Of a stretch of 64,000 nucleotides of DNA, positions 8,254 through 20,090 are shown one piece after another. Numbering within the stretch: position 1 is the first letter of the stretch; each line of letters begins with the position of its first letter. Origin of the DNA: Planococcus citri (Eukaryota > Arthropoda > Insecta > Hemiptera > Pseudococcidae); assembly GCF_950023065.1 (NCBI RefSeq), contig NC_088681.1, positions 62,654,836 through 62,718,835 on the forward strand, in the 5' to 3' direction. A model generated the notes under the pieces. It worked only from the letters and a program-made list of their open reading frames with translations. It ran no database searches and was not told the origin of the DNA. The position numbers were made by a program, and so were the translations under genes.

Positions 8254-9369
8254 TGTGCCGGCCGCTCACGAAACCCATCGCTCTGCTTACCATAACAGCA
8301 GCCACTTCAAATATGACGAAATAAATGAAAGTCGACGAGTGATTGAAATAGAGAAACAAATAATATATTCAAATAAAACAAACAACTCGTAATTAGCAAA
8401 AATCAGTAGGAACACCAAATTGACATTATTCACATACAACGAACAAACAGCAAGTGTGGTGAGTCGAGTAACCGCGAGACGCACGTAGTAGGCATAAGGC
8501 CTGGTTTACACAGAGCAAGTAAACGAATAATACTAAGCGGTAGGGAGCGCAGCCTAGCGGCCACCAACAAGGGGTATTTTCATCAGCCTCGTGTACGAAT
8601 ATTTCAACATATTCACGTGTCGAATTAAAAGTTTGGTCGGTTTTGGTCAAATGATACATAGATACTCGTGCCTTTATAATAATGCTGTGTATTTCATCAG
8701 AGTTCAATGTGTGGAAAAAGGGTAAGTATGGAAAAGAGAGTTTTATTATTTTCAGAGAAGCGTACTTGAAAATAGCATATTAGTCTGAAAAGTGCTTCAT
8801 TTTCCATGTTCTGGTTTTCAGGATAGAGATACCCATATTGTTTATGTCTATATAGGTATGAGTACCCATTTTTGAAGTCTGCTCTTTTCTTATGACTGGA
8901 TTTATTCCTTTCATTGTTGCCAATGAGTGATGATCTACATGTCTAACTCCCTTCCCCATAAAATCGATTCCGACCATTTTCAAGTAAAATGTTGGGTGGC
9001 TAAAGTTACTTTTTTTTGAAAAAAAAAAAAAAAAGTTCAAAAATTTGAACTGTCCACGTCTAGTTTTTTGTCAAAAATCGCAAAAAGCTTCGATTCTCGT
9101 TCAAATGGCCAGAAAGTACAAGTATTTTTTGTGGAAAAATGCTAAAAATTGTCGTTCTTCAAGCGAAAAATTCCAAAAAAATTTAATTGTTTTGCCAATT
9201 AAATTTGCCTAAAAATCTCGTTTGTTGGCAACAAAATGAGAAAAAATCTTCCTGTTTTGCCAATAATTACCAAAAAGTAGGTACTACTTTTCGCCAAAGT
9301 CTCGATATTTAAATTTTCATTTTCTCTCATAAATTGTCTAGGTGGTTTCATTTTAGAAAGGACATTTTT
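8254..9369. other. no gene seen; host flank of the Copia insertion
   Basis: 8254-8760 is mixed-complexity DNA. From 8990 it becomes low-complexity, with A and T runs and degenerate 'gccaattaaatttgccaaaa' words related to the tandem family seen at 52-54.6 kb. Short ORFs here have no recognisable domain. Confidence 0.5.
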
Positions 9370-9475
9370 TCAGAATTAACTTTACCTGACCTTGCTTCAG
9401 ACCTGGCATTATTTCAGAATAGAATCGATTTCAATTTCGACTTCATTTTCTAATTTGACTCTATCGACTCTATTT
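9370..9475. repeat. degenerate tandem repeat, TTGACTTCATTTTCAGAA type, left part
   Basis: Irregular copies of an 18-25-bp unit (gacttcatttt / cagaattgac). The array resumes at 11895, so the fold-back element between them inserted into it. Confidence 0.55.
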
Positions 9476-11890
9476 GAGGAGCTGAGAATCAAAACTCACA
9501 TTTGCCAAAAACAAAAAACCGTTTTATGGCAGATTTGGATATACCGTTTTACACTCTATAATGTGACATATTCGGTTTTTTTGGATCAAAGTCATTTTGG
9601 TGTGAAATTCACTTTCAAAACCAAGGGTTAGAATCAAAACTCAGTTTTGTTTGCAAAATTCCATAGGGAAAAGTTTGATAACAAGCTGAATTTTGCTACA
9701 CGGGGGTTTTTTGATACGCTGAACACGAATTTGGGGTGTCCAGGTGAATCCGGTGTACGCTTCCTCCTTTTTTGTGGACCTTAAGCCCCCAAATTTGTTT
9801 TAAAGCGTTCAGGTCCGAAAATATGCAATTTTATGCAAAATGCTTCTCATCGATTTCGTTTCACTATTCCACGTCGAATGAAGAGTCAGCGAAGTTTCCC
9901 ACCCCAAAGGGGGTTGACCTATGGTCACTCAAAGAAGGGGTGCACAGTGGACTGTGAGCACCCTCAAAACGGGCGTAATTCAAAAACATACAATGAACCC
10001 TAAAAAATGGTACAATGGTATCCTCCTTTATGTTTTTTGGGTCGCAGAATACGAATTTGACAATATTTTTTTTATAGGGGTGGGGGATGAGGGGGTGAGG
10101 CGGGGCGAGAAATTCAAAATTTGACTATAATGATGTGTGATATGTCGAAATGTATGTTTTTGAGGGTGTAGATCACGAATTTGACAATTGAATATTTTTT
10201 TCGTAGGGGTCAATGGTGGGGGCTGAGGGGTGAAAATGGTTGAAAATTCAAAATTTGACTATAATGATGTGTGATATGTCGAAATGTATGTTTTCGAGGT
10301 TGTAGATCGCGAATTTGACAATATTTTTTTCGTAAGGGTTAATGGTGGGGGATGAAGAGGGTGAAAAATTCAAAATTTGACCATAATGATGTGTGATATG
10401 TCGAAATGTATGTTTTTGAAGGTGTAGATCACGAATTTGACAATATTTTTTTCGTAGGGGTGAATTGTGGGGGATGAAGGGGGTGAAAATGGTGAACAAT
10501 TCAAAATTTGACTATAATGATGTGTGATATGTCGAAATGTACCAAGTATGAATAATTCAACTGAAAGTGAGTAATTTTCATCAATTTACTCGATTTTAGT
10601 TGTTATAAAGTCATTATAGAGGTTTAATTTACGTTAAAACTCCGTTTTTTTCCTACTCTGCTACATAAATAGGAATAGAACAAATTTTTGCTCGTAGATG
10701 CACGGGAAATCCCAGGGGCTAGTACTTAAGATAGTGTATTTCAAGATGCCATTTGCCATTTTTGCCCCCGAATGCCCCGGCGACCACAACAGTCAATTAT
10801 AGTGAAAAATCATGATGAATTTTGTTTAAATGTTACAAATTTTTTCTTCCAGGTACTTTGACGGCTCTCCAATAGAAAATTCTCCACCCCCACCCTTCAC
10901 CTTTTCTACACCTTCAAAAACATACATTTTGACATATCACACATCATTATAGTCAAATTTTGAATTTTTCACCGTTTTCACCCCCTTCATCCCCCACAAT
11001 TCACCCCTACGAAAAAAATATTGTCAAATTCGTGATCTACACCTTCAAAAACATACATTTCGACATATCACACATCATTATGGTCAAATTTTGAATTTTT
11101 CACCCTCTTCATCCCCCACCATTAACCCTTACGAAAAAAATATTGTCAAATTCGCGATCTACAACCTCGAAAACATACATTTCGACATATCACACATCAT
11201 TATAGTCAAATTTTGAATTTTCAACCATTTTCACCCCTCAGCCCCCACCATTGACCCCTACGAAAAAAATATTGTCAAATTCGTGATCTACACCCTCAAA
11301 AACATACATTTCAACATATCACACATCATTATAGTCAAATTTTGAATTTCTCGCCCCCCTCACCTTCTCATCCCCCACCCCTACAAAAAAAATTGTCAAA
11401 TTCGTATTCTGCGACCCAAAAAACATAAATTTTGCATAAAATTGCATATTTTCGGACTTGAACGCAAAAAAAACAAATTTGTGGGCTTAAGGTCCACAAA
11501 AAAGGGGGAATTTAAGCGTACACCGGATTCACCTGGACACTCCAAATTCGTGTTCAACGTATCAAAAAACCCCCGAGTACCAAAATTCAGCTTGTTATCA
11601 AACTTTTCCCTATCGTCGTAATTAAAACAGTGAAAAAAAAATTGATCGCAAATCTTGGAGTCAAAACTCACATTTGCCATTCTTTGTCTGGATATTAAAG
11701 CAGTAGGGAGGGACTAGGGAGCTAGGTGAAAATCAGCCAACACACGGAATCGTGTGCTAGCAGCGCTATCTAATGATTCATTTTGGTATTATAAGTATTT
11801 TCAACTGGGAACACTATACTAACTCAGTTTTTCGCGTTTTTCTCAAAATCGTTTATGGTAGCAAATGTGAGTTTTGATTCTCAGCTCCTC
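9476..11890. mobile_element. 2.4-kb fold-back (palindromic) transposable element with 4-bp target duplication
   Basis: The ends are perfect inverted repeats of about 30 bp starting GAGGAGCTGAGAATC (left 9476, right ending 11890), flanked by ATTT on both sides (9472-9475, 11891-11894). Inside, long arms (about 9661-10540 and 10900-11614) are near-perfect reverse complements. Each carries about four tandem ~127-bp units (core gatatgtcgaaatgtatg) separated by G-rich stretches on the left and C-rich on the right. The unique centre is about 350 bp. A second copy of the terminal motif lies inside the ends (about 9630 and 11655), suggesting nested growth. There is no transposase, so it is non-autonomous. 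The superfamily was not identified. Confidence 0.85.
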
Positions 11891-11894
11891 ATTT

Positions 11895-12535
11895 TTAGAA
11901 TTGACTTCACCATCAATAAAATTGACTAACTTTCAGAATGATCATGGCTCGCTTTCTGACTTGACTTTATAGTCAGCATTGACTTTATTTACTTTACTTT
12001 CAAAATTGACTTCATTCCAGAATAGTCCTTAAGTATTTTCTGACTCCAAATTATTATCAAAATTGACTCATTTATTGACTTCAATTCACACTTCACTTTC
12101 AAAATTGACTTTCAGAATGGGCATTATTTTCTGACTTGACTTCATCATCAAAATTGACTTTACGTATTTACTTTATGAAGGTACTTCAGACTTTACCCAC
12201 AAAATAATTGTCTTAATTTCAAAATGGACTTCATTTTCTGATCTGACTTCATTTCAGATTCAACCTCCATTTTCAAAACTGAATACAACATACCTACATT
12301 TCGACTGAATTTTCAAAAGTAACTTTATTTTAGACTTGACTCTATTTTTAGAACTGAATCTATATTCTATGCACCTCCAAAATTTACTTCATTTCAAACC
12401 TCACCTCATTTTCAGAATTAAACCTTGGGTTTATTTTCACAATCAACTTCATTCCAAACATTTTCTTCATTTCAAAGTTGTTCAACTTTATTTCAGACTT
12501 GACTTCAATTTAAACTCGGCGTAATTTTTATTTTT
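11895..12535. repeat. degenerate tandem repeat, TTGACTTCATTTTCAGAA type, main part
   Basis: About 640 bp of diverged units (gacttcatttcag, ttttcaaaattgactt) continue the array broken by the fold-back element. There is no coding content. Confidence 0.65.
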
Positions 12536-13751
12536 CAAACAAAATTTCTAAGCTGATTGAAAAAATGAAGAAAAATCAGGATATTTCAGCAATTCTGGCA
12601 AAAATTATGTAATTTTGAAAACGTTAGCAAAAAAATTTCATTTTTTTTTGGCAATTTCAGCACTCAAAATTTGAATAAAACATCGTGTAAGAAGCCATGA
12701 AATTGTCATGAGTTTGCTTTATACGCAGTAAAAATTGCCTAAAATGCATGAAAAACCATAAACATACTGTTGAAAATGTGTTGAGATAATTTAACCCAAG
12801 ACAGTGACTCACAAATTTCACAAAGTTGACCAACAAACGGTAATAGGTACATAAAATAGCGCATGAAAAATTGTCAAAACATGTTAAAAATCGTTAAAAA
12901 TGAAAAAAAAACAATAAAAAATAGAAAGTAAATGAAACATTATAATAGTTTTCTAAAGTATTATAAAATTTTCGAAAAGTGACGTAAAAGACAATAAAAT
13001 TTTGTGAAAAAAATACAGTCATAATTTTTGTTAAAATTGCGGGAAGTGTTCAAAAAACTGAGAAAAATTTGAGAAAAATGAAATAAAAATGCCAAAAGCG
13101 AAAGAAATTGAGTAAAATATGACAAAGATTGTCAGAAATAACACTAAATTTTAGAAAAAAGGCGGGAAAAAAACATGAAACACTTAAATTTACATTTAGA
13201 ATTTCAAATACCATATCTATATCTTATTTCATAACAAGGAATCGACATTTTTCGGGAAAAACCAAGATCCTCGCCAAAAAAATTAAGAGGAATCCAGCAC
13301 AAAAAACGTTTTCAATTAATCAAGTCTTATTTTTTTCAAGAGGCCTCGCTTTTGAGATATTTGAGCTGCAGTTGGAAAGCCAAATTTGAATCAATGGTTC
13401 AAGTTGAGAAGTTTTTCCAGACTTTCTATTTTCAAAAATTAATTTTGAGAAAAACTTGGGATCCTTTGAAAAACCCGAATTAAAGAAAAGAAAATTGAAC
13501 GACAAAAAATTTTTCATTTCTACGGTGCAAAATCAACTTAGGCTTAAAAAACGAGAACCTTTGTGAAATTCGATTGTAACCCAAACAGAATTTTTGCTCT
13601 CACGTTATTTAATATTTTCTCGCGAGTATTTTAGAGAATACTTCACACACACTTGAGACAACGAAATAACATCTTCAAAATCCCATTTCACATACTCAGA
13701 TAAGTACGTAAATTCGTACCTATTTATTTGTTCGTATCCAGATCAACTTAC
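12536..13751. other. AT-rich DNA, no gene seen
   Basis: Many A/T runs and short chance ORFs without domains. If the exon at 13752-13827 is real, this is intron downstream of it. Confidence 0.5.
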
Positions 13752-13827
13752 CTTAAGACGTTTTCGCTGCAAGATCAGATTTCCCAGCTCTCCACAACAA
13801 TTGAATATCTGCAACTACGAACAATTC
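13752..13827 (-). other. candidate 76-nt host exon (splice-bounded)
   Basis: On the minus strand a T-rich acceptor (TTTTTTTTGTTTTCAG) precedes base 13827, and a consensus donor (CTTAAG|GTAAGTTGAT) follows 13752. The interior is less AT-rich than its flanks. Only one frame is open across most of it and it ends in TAA just before the donor. The exon is therefore more likely untranslated (5' UTR) or the end of a coding region than internal coding. No protein match is recognised. Confidence 0.4.
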
Positions 13828-14439
13828 CTGAAAACAAAAAAAAAACATAATCCAATCAATAATCGATCATTTATGGTAAAAATTTCAACACACAAAAGAA
13901 CGAAAAACTACGACTATCTCTCAAATAAGTAGGTATAAAAATACCCGCTCAAAAAGTGAAAACCTTCCCACCTAAAAAACCCTTTTCTCAACTATAGGCT
14001 CGAAAATTCTCCGTTTTAAATTACAATGGCTTCGGTTTCAAGGTGAAAAAAATTTCCGCTCAAAGTAGAAGAAGAAGAAAAAAAAACAGGCAGGCAGGTA
14101 CCAGTACCTACATCGTACACCTACATAAAAAACGAAGACGAAAAATAAGAAAGAAGGCGAAAGCGAAAGCGAGAAAAAAAACTGCATCATCATTTTGACA
14201 TTTTCAATAACCCAGATAAACGCGCCCGAATAAACAGCAAGTTCGCGAGCAAAAATTGAATAAACGAGCGTGCAAAAAAAAAGACTTTGAGTGAAATTTT
14301 ATCCTCTACATCGAAAAGCTCTCTTGCGAGCAAAAATTTCATCCGATTTAAATCGTAAAATATACACACGAAAATTCCTGCTATATACGCGGTAAAATCC
14401 CGCGTAAACTTTAACGAGCTTCGATAACATACACGCATT
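13828..14439. other. no gene seen; AT-rich DNA grading into a CpG-bearing island
   Basis: Contains GAA-rich runs near 14075-14170 and short chance ORFs only. Confidence 0.45.
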
Positions 14440-15190
14440 TCGAAGCTACATTGTTTGTCGCCTCGTCGTCGACTCGTCGTTTTATCGTACCTACGTCGCG
14501 TCGTCGCAAATCATGGAAAAACACAACCCTTTACTCTACAACCGACGGAAAGGTGGATTAGAGGAGGGTAAAATAAAGAGTATAGGTTGATATTGTACGG
14601 TATGGTATGGTATGGTATACCTTAACTCGACTATATACAACATAGCATGGCAAACTATCGTGAAATCATCTTAAATAATAATTTCCCGCACGCACATTCT
14701 CTCTCCATATATCGTCATTGCTTACAATCGTATCGTTCTCTCTACAATTATTTTCCCCATCACTGATGGGCAGGTTTTGTTCTTTTCTAACGTAGCGTCG
14801 TCGTCGACTCGACTCGACTCATCGACCTTCGTTACCAACCATCTTATTTACTCCTAATCCCAAAAATTCGTTTATTTTTCGAGCTTTTCTTCGACGACGA
14901 CGAACGACTCGACGCGAATGAAGATTGGTGGTGGAGTGAGAAGGAGAGACGAAAAGTGAAACGAATTTTCACTCTACGCTGAAAATCGTTTCGTGTATCG
15001 TTTTATTATCTGCGAGCGAAGACGACGACGACGATGCGATGCCCCGCTTGTTAGGAGATAGGCAACCCATTATTACTCGAGACGACTATACCTTTGCGAC
15101 GCGAGCGCGATGAGTAAATTTGAAACCTTCGAGTTGATTTATAGGGTCTTTTTTAGATTCAATTACATCACGTCGTCGTCGTAAGTAACT
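14440..15190. other. CpG-bearing island with CGT/CGA triplet runs
   Basis: Repeated cgtcgtcg and gacgacgacg words and a short tandem (tatggtatggtatggtat near 14605) stand out from the AT-rich surroundings. Similar islands recur at 47.7-49.3 and 56.2-57.7 kb. It could be a promoter or enhancer region, but no complete core promoter is convincing. Confidence 0.35.
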
Positions 15191-15684
15191 GAAACTAACA
15201 AGTAGGCCTACACGCAAAAAGAAACCACCCTTTCTCCCCTCGACACAGGTATCGTTATCCAAGTGATACCACAAACAAATCGCAAAATTTGAAACTGATT
15301 TTTTTTGCAATAAGATCGAGTTTGAGGTCAAAGATCAGAGGTATCTGTACAGGAATTTGTTAACCAAAAATCACTACGAAAATATTTTACCCCCCCCCCC
15401 CCGAACAACTTTTCATTTTTTTGTTTAGACTTTATAATTACACTTTACAATGAATGAGGAAGGTAGGGGCCTGTTCATTTCCTCAAATTTGCAATTCGCA
15501 AATGACCATCTCTATCCTAGTATTGGTCATTTTACATCTAATCAGCCAGGTTTTTGGTTTGGCTTCTCCGATTTTTCTGGACATTTTTTCGTAGGTTCTT
15601 CACATTCCAAGAATATTTGTGAACAATATCAAAAATTTAAATTTCAAAAGGTAGCCAAATTATGAAATTATGTTTTGGAAATTT
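15191..15684. other. no gene seen; includes a 13-C tract
   Basis: A poly-C run occupies about 15390-15402. The 71-codon ORF at 15450-15665 has no recognisable domain. Confidence 0.45.
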
Positions 15685-15765
15685 GATGATGATGATATCT
15701 TTATTGCTTGTACTGTCCTTTGGACATCTAAAGCATAGGGATTGTAGGAAAAAAAACAAAAACAA
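15685..15765 (-). mobile_element. 3' tail of a non-LTR retrotransposon
   Basis: The minus strand reads ...ggacagtacaagc AATAAA gatatc ATCATCATC: a polyadenylation-like signal followed by a short ATC microsatellite, typical of LINE 3' ends. Only about 80 bp can be assigned, so it is severely 5' truncated. Confidence 0.5.
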
Positions 15766-15884
15766 ATTTTATAATTAAAAATAGCCATATTTTTGCACTT
15801 TTTTCAGAACCCCTTCCCTCCACACAATTTTTTAATGAAAATCATTCATTTTGAGAGAGTTTTAAAATGATGAAATGAATTTTA

Positions 15885-16545
15885 ACTTTCCATCCCCGTT
15901 TGATAAAATTTTTAGAAAATTTAAAGTTTCAAAAATCGACTAGAAACTCCAGTAATTTTCAAAAAATCGCTGGATGCTCCAAAACGACTTGAAATCCTCC
16001 TGCAGTTGACTTCGTAGCGTATTGAAATTAGTTTGCAGAATAAATTTCAGCATTCCAACTCCATTTTGATGAAATTATGTGGGAATTTCGAGTTTCACAA
16101 ATCTGCTGGAGGCTCCAGAACTGCTCAAAGCGGCTCGAAACAATTTCCAATCGATTTGGCATGTCGAAAATAGGGTATATCCCAAATTTCAGCTTTCTAG
16201 GTCAATTTGGTAAAATTTTGATTTTTTTCTCACATTTTGGCCAAAATTTGATTTTCAAAAATTCACCAAAAATCGAAAAACGCACTTTAGCACTTGAAAT
16301 TTTGACAGGTAATAAATTTTTGCTTGATCTTTCGATCTACCTTTGTACAGTTTGAAAAATTTCGTGTAAGTCCTATGTTGGAACGCAAAATCTGCGATTT
16401 CGGCTGACCTGTCAATCAAAATGGCCCCCATTTTGTAAGTAATGCCACTTTTTTTTTGAGAACAAGGTCCAGAAATGTTCCTTAAGACTGCCCGCTTTAA
16501 GAAAAAAAGTTGTCCCGGAGGATTGACGGGGAGGGGTGCGATTAA
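15885..16545. mobile_element. single arm of the 42012-44300 palindromic element family
   Basis: The sequence closely follows one arm of the 42-44 kb palindrome, from the 'ctccagtaattttcaaaaaatcgctgga' module through cggctgacctgtcaatc to 'gtcccggaggattgacgggg' near the element end. It lacks the opposite arm and the exact terminus. Differences are scattered substitutions and small gaps, so it is an older, partial copy. Confidence 0.8.
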
Positions 16546-17340
16546 CCAAAAAAGTTACAAAGACATGAGCAAAACATTTTACTGCAGAAAAAAAATCACA
16601 TAAAAAAGTACAATGTCAACACTCCAATGCATTTTTCTGAAAAAAAAAAGATTTTGATGGTTAATAAAAGACAAGAGCTCTTTTTGAAATTTTTGGCAAA
16701 AATAAAGCAAGACTTTTGGACAATTTTTTAAAAAAAATTGAAATTTTATGGAATTTTTTGCAAAAAGAGCTTCAATTTTAGTCATTTTTGGTGAAAAAGG
16801 CAAAAGTTGGCATATTTGAGTAAAAATTCTTTTAAAATTTGGTGAAAGTGAGAATTTTTTGCCAATTTTTAGCAAAAAGCCAATACTTTTTGCAATTCGC
16901 TAGAAAAAGTATAGGTAATACTTTTTTGATTTTTTTAATTTTAAGGAAATTTTGGGAACCAATGAATGTGCTTGGGAAGTAGGATCAAAAAAAATGAGCT
17001 GTAATTCATTTCCGACGCTTTTAAAAACATATTAAACGATGCGTCACACGATAATTTACATTTTCTGACATTTTGATCAAAATTTTGGGATTCCTTACAA
17101 TCCTCCCCTCTTACATGGTTTTGCAAATCTCATCACAAAAAATTCATTTTGGTGAATATAATACATAAGAATTAAGAATATAATTTATGTTTCCTGGATT
17201 TTTTAAAAACTTCTGTAATATAGGCCTAGCTTCAAAATGCAATCTTTTAAAAGTTGAGCTTTCAGAAAAAATTCAAACTTCAAATTTTTCTGAATTGAAA
17301 TTTTATTTTAATTTCAATACTGAAATTATATTTTTTTACT
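16546..17340. repeat. AT-rich DNA with degenerate 'gcaatttttggcaaaa' tandem units
   Basis: 16640-16920 has irregular ~35-45-bp units (aatttttggcaaaaa) of the family that dominates 52.6-54.6 kb. The remainder is AT-rich with no gene. Confidence 0.5.
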
Positions 17341-17810
17341 AATTCATTCATTCTGCCTTTTTGTCTTTTCATCATTTCGTTATTTTGTCTTTTCGTTGTT
17401 TCATCGTTTTTTTGTTTCGTCTTTTCGTCGTTTTGTCTTTTTGTTGTTTCGTTGTTTTGTCTTTTTGTCTTTTCGTCATTTCATCGTTTTTTTTGTTTTG
17501 TCTTTTCATCGTTTTGTCTTTTCGTCATTTCGTTATTTTGTATTTGTATTTTTGTCGTTTAATCGTTTTTTTGTTTCATCTTTTCGTCGTTTTGTCTTTT
17601 TATCGTTTTGTCTTTTTGTTGTTTAGTCGTTTTGTCTTTTCGTCGTTTCATCGTTTTTTTGTTTTGTCTTCTTGTCGTCTTCTTGTCGTTTTGTTTTTTC
17701 ATTATTTTGTCTTTTTGTTGTTTTGTCGTTTCATCATTTTGTCGTTTTGTCTTCTCGTCTTTTTGTCGTTTACTCTTTTCTTCCTTTCATCCTTTCATCC
17801 TTTTGTCAGT
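17341..17810. repeat. strand-asymmetric pyrimidine/G repeat (TTTYGTC)n
   Basis: About 470 bp of tttcgtc / ttttgtc / tttcatc units, almost free of A on the plus strand. Its long ORFs (Phe/Cys/Val/Ser-rich in all frames) are products of the repeat and not genes. A smaller block of the same kind is at 18405-18460. Confidence 0.85.
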
Positions 17811-18480
17811 GTTGGAAAAAAAACGTTTTTTTTTTTTTAAAAAAAAGACAAAACAAACAGTTTTTTTTTAAAAAAAAAGACAAAACAAACAGTTTTTTTT
17901 GTTTAAAACAGGGTTTTGAACTGCTGGATTCTCGTGTGTTTTAAACGTGTTTTAAACATGTTTAAAATGTGTTTTAAACACGTTTTTAACACAAATTCAT
18001 TTGTTTTGGATTCATTTTTTCAAATATATGTTATCCAGTCATCAACTTTTAAGAAGTGATGTCATAAAATAGCTATAAAGTTCAATAAATATTTAAAAAT
18101 TGAAATAAAAACACAAAATTTGCCGTTAAAAAAAGTATAGGAAGAAGAATGAAAATCTAAAAATTCATTTCCTTCAATTTCACTACTTTTTTAACCAGAA
18201 ACTGAAAAAAAACGTGTTTTTTAAAATGAAATTGAAGTTGAAAAAAAACTTGTTTAAAACGAAAAAAAAAAAAAAACATTTTAAACAGAATTTTGTTTTA
18301 AACACTGTCTGTTTTTTTCTCAACATTTAAAACACTGTTTTAAACGTTTTAAATATACGGTGCTGTTTTAAACTGACAACACTGCCTTTTGCCCTTTTAA
18401 ACTTTTGAACTTTTGTCCTTTCATCTTTTTGTCTTTTCGTGATTTTGTCTTTTTCACTTTTTCATTCATAAAATTATACT
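17811..18480. repeat. low-complexity gttttaaac / poly-A-T DNA
   Basis: Repeated gttttaaac and tttaaaac words and A/T homopolymer runs, with two copies of aaaaagacaaaacaaacag near 17840-17895. No gene. Confidence 0.65.
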
Positions 18481-18899
18481 TCCATGGAGTGACTTTTTCA
18501 AAATTTGCAAGCAATATAGACACAATGAAAAAACATAATTTTTCAAAAACTTTTTAAAATTTGTATTTCAACCCTCAAACATCTTTCATTGGAACCTGAA
18601 ATGAATGCTGAACTGGACAGAATACTGAACAGAACTGAACTGACTACTGGACTGAAGAGGCTATAGAATTTGAAGAGAGATGAAAATTTGATTTTTCATA
18701 GTAGGTACCTAAATTTGAGGAAGTTTAACAAAATTTTCGTATCAATGAAATTGTTATCAAATGAACCTATCTAGCAAGAATTTGAGATCTGTCAGTCAAT
18801 ATTCAGCTTCTCTCCTCCATCCCTCCCCACATGAATTAAAATCTTCAAGATTTTTAAAAAATGGTCATCTTGAAAAAAAAAGCTATCGAGGTATGCACC
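18481..18899. other. no gene seen
   Basis: AT-rich DNA with a short ctgaactgga/actgaacag run near 18600-18660. Confidence 0.4.
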
Positions 18900-20090
18900 T
18901 GCTAAATTTTGTCAATTCAGTTGTAATAGAGGCAAACGGAAACACTGTAAGAGACGGTGATAGTAAGAGACACTGCCGGACAGTATTGAAGGATAAAATA
19001 TTTTGATTGTGGTAATTATGTTCAAAATTACTCCCAGGGAAAGGAGAATTTCCCTGGTCGTTGCTAGCTCGAGAGAATGAGTGTCTATGAATCCGTTTCG
19101 ACTATTCATCATTAAAAAGAGAGGTTTAAATAAAGAACACCTCTAGAATAATATGTACATTCTGTTTATTCTGATTTTTACATATCATACAAATTTATAC
19201 TCAAAGAGTTATATTGGTTAGATGCTATTTAACGTACAAAGTACAACTAGGCAATCTATTATACGCTAGTGTTAGAGAAATAGCTATATTATGTCACTAA
19301 AGAGGCGTAAGGCCTTGTGCGTAAGAATATTTATATACTTACCCTATTGAAGGAGCGATAAATCATTCCCTGCGTCTGTGTAAGCTGATTAGGCTTACTG
19401 CACATGATTTTATGACGATCACGTCATCAAATCCAGAAAAGAAAGGGAGGCAATTATCTTGCAATAATTACGTCAAAACACTGTACACTTTCACACCCCT
19501 ACTGAACGGCTCACTAATACTAGGCCTTATTGGTGTGTACATATCCTACTCTGCACATTTACCTGATATCGCTGTGTGATGTCCGGAATCATTACACGCG
19601 AGTCGAAAATACCTTGTCCCACAACGACATAACGGGGGACAAGTTAATATCAATTATATTAACCCTCAAGGGGGTTACAACAGGGGACGAATGTACGGCA
19701 CAACCTAAATTATATGGATTGAAAAGCACTTGACTAGATCCTATCATCGCGAATAATAAGAACTTGTCTATTAAGATGGAGATTCGACAACCAGTGACAC
19801 CACACTGGACCTCTGGTCCTCTGCATAACGACGACACGAGAAGGCTCTTAAGAAGATGTTTCCACTTCGGAAGACTTGAACGAACTCATCTTTCTTTCTC
19901 ATCCGATGATCTGTCGCGGTGCTCGCTCGGACCATCGTGGGAGTTAACACGTAGACCTTGACCATAAAAAGGTGGATCTTATTTCTCCTCTTTCGAGGGG
20001 AATACATTAGAACCGGTATAGAGAAACTTCTAGCAATTTCCTCTTACGCGGTTGGGCCATACCTGTACCTTACACAGTTCTTATGCGTCC
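18900..20090. other. unassigned higher-complexity block, possibly a solo LTR
   Basis: This ~1.1-kb stretch is less AT-rich and non-repetitive within the window. It begins near TGTAAG (about 18945), ends near CTTACA (about 20070) and has a plus-strand AATAAA near 19127, features an LTR could have. The flanking five bases do not match, so no target duplication supports it. A good minus-strand donor (GG|GTAAGTATA) is at about 19340. It could equally be host sequence. Confidence 0.25.

Noticed and set aside
17361..17840. 159-codon Phe/Cys/Ser/Val-rich ORF
   Set aside because: Direct product of the TTTYGTC repeat; open in all plus-strand frames.
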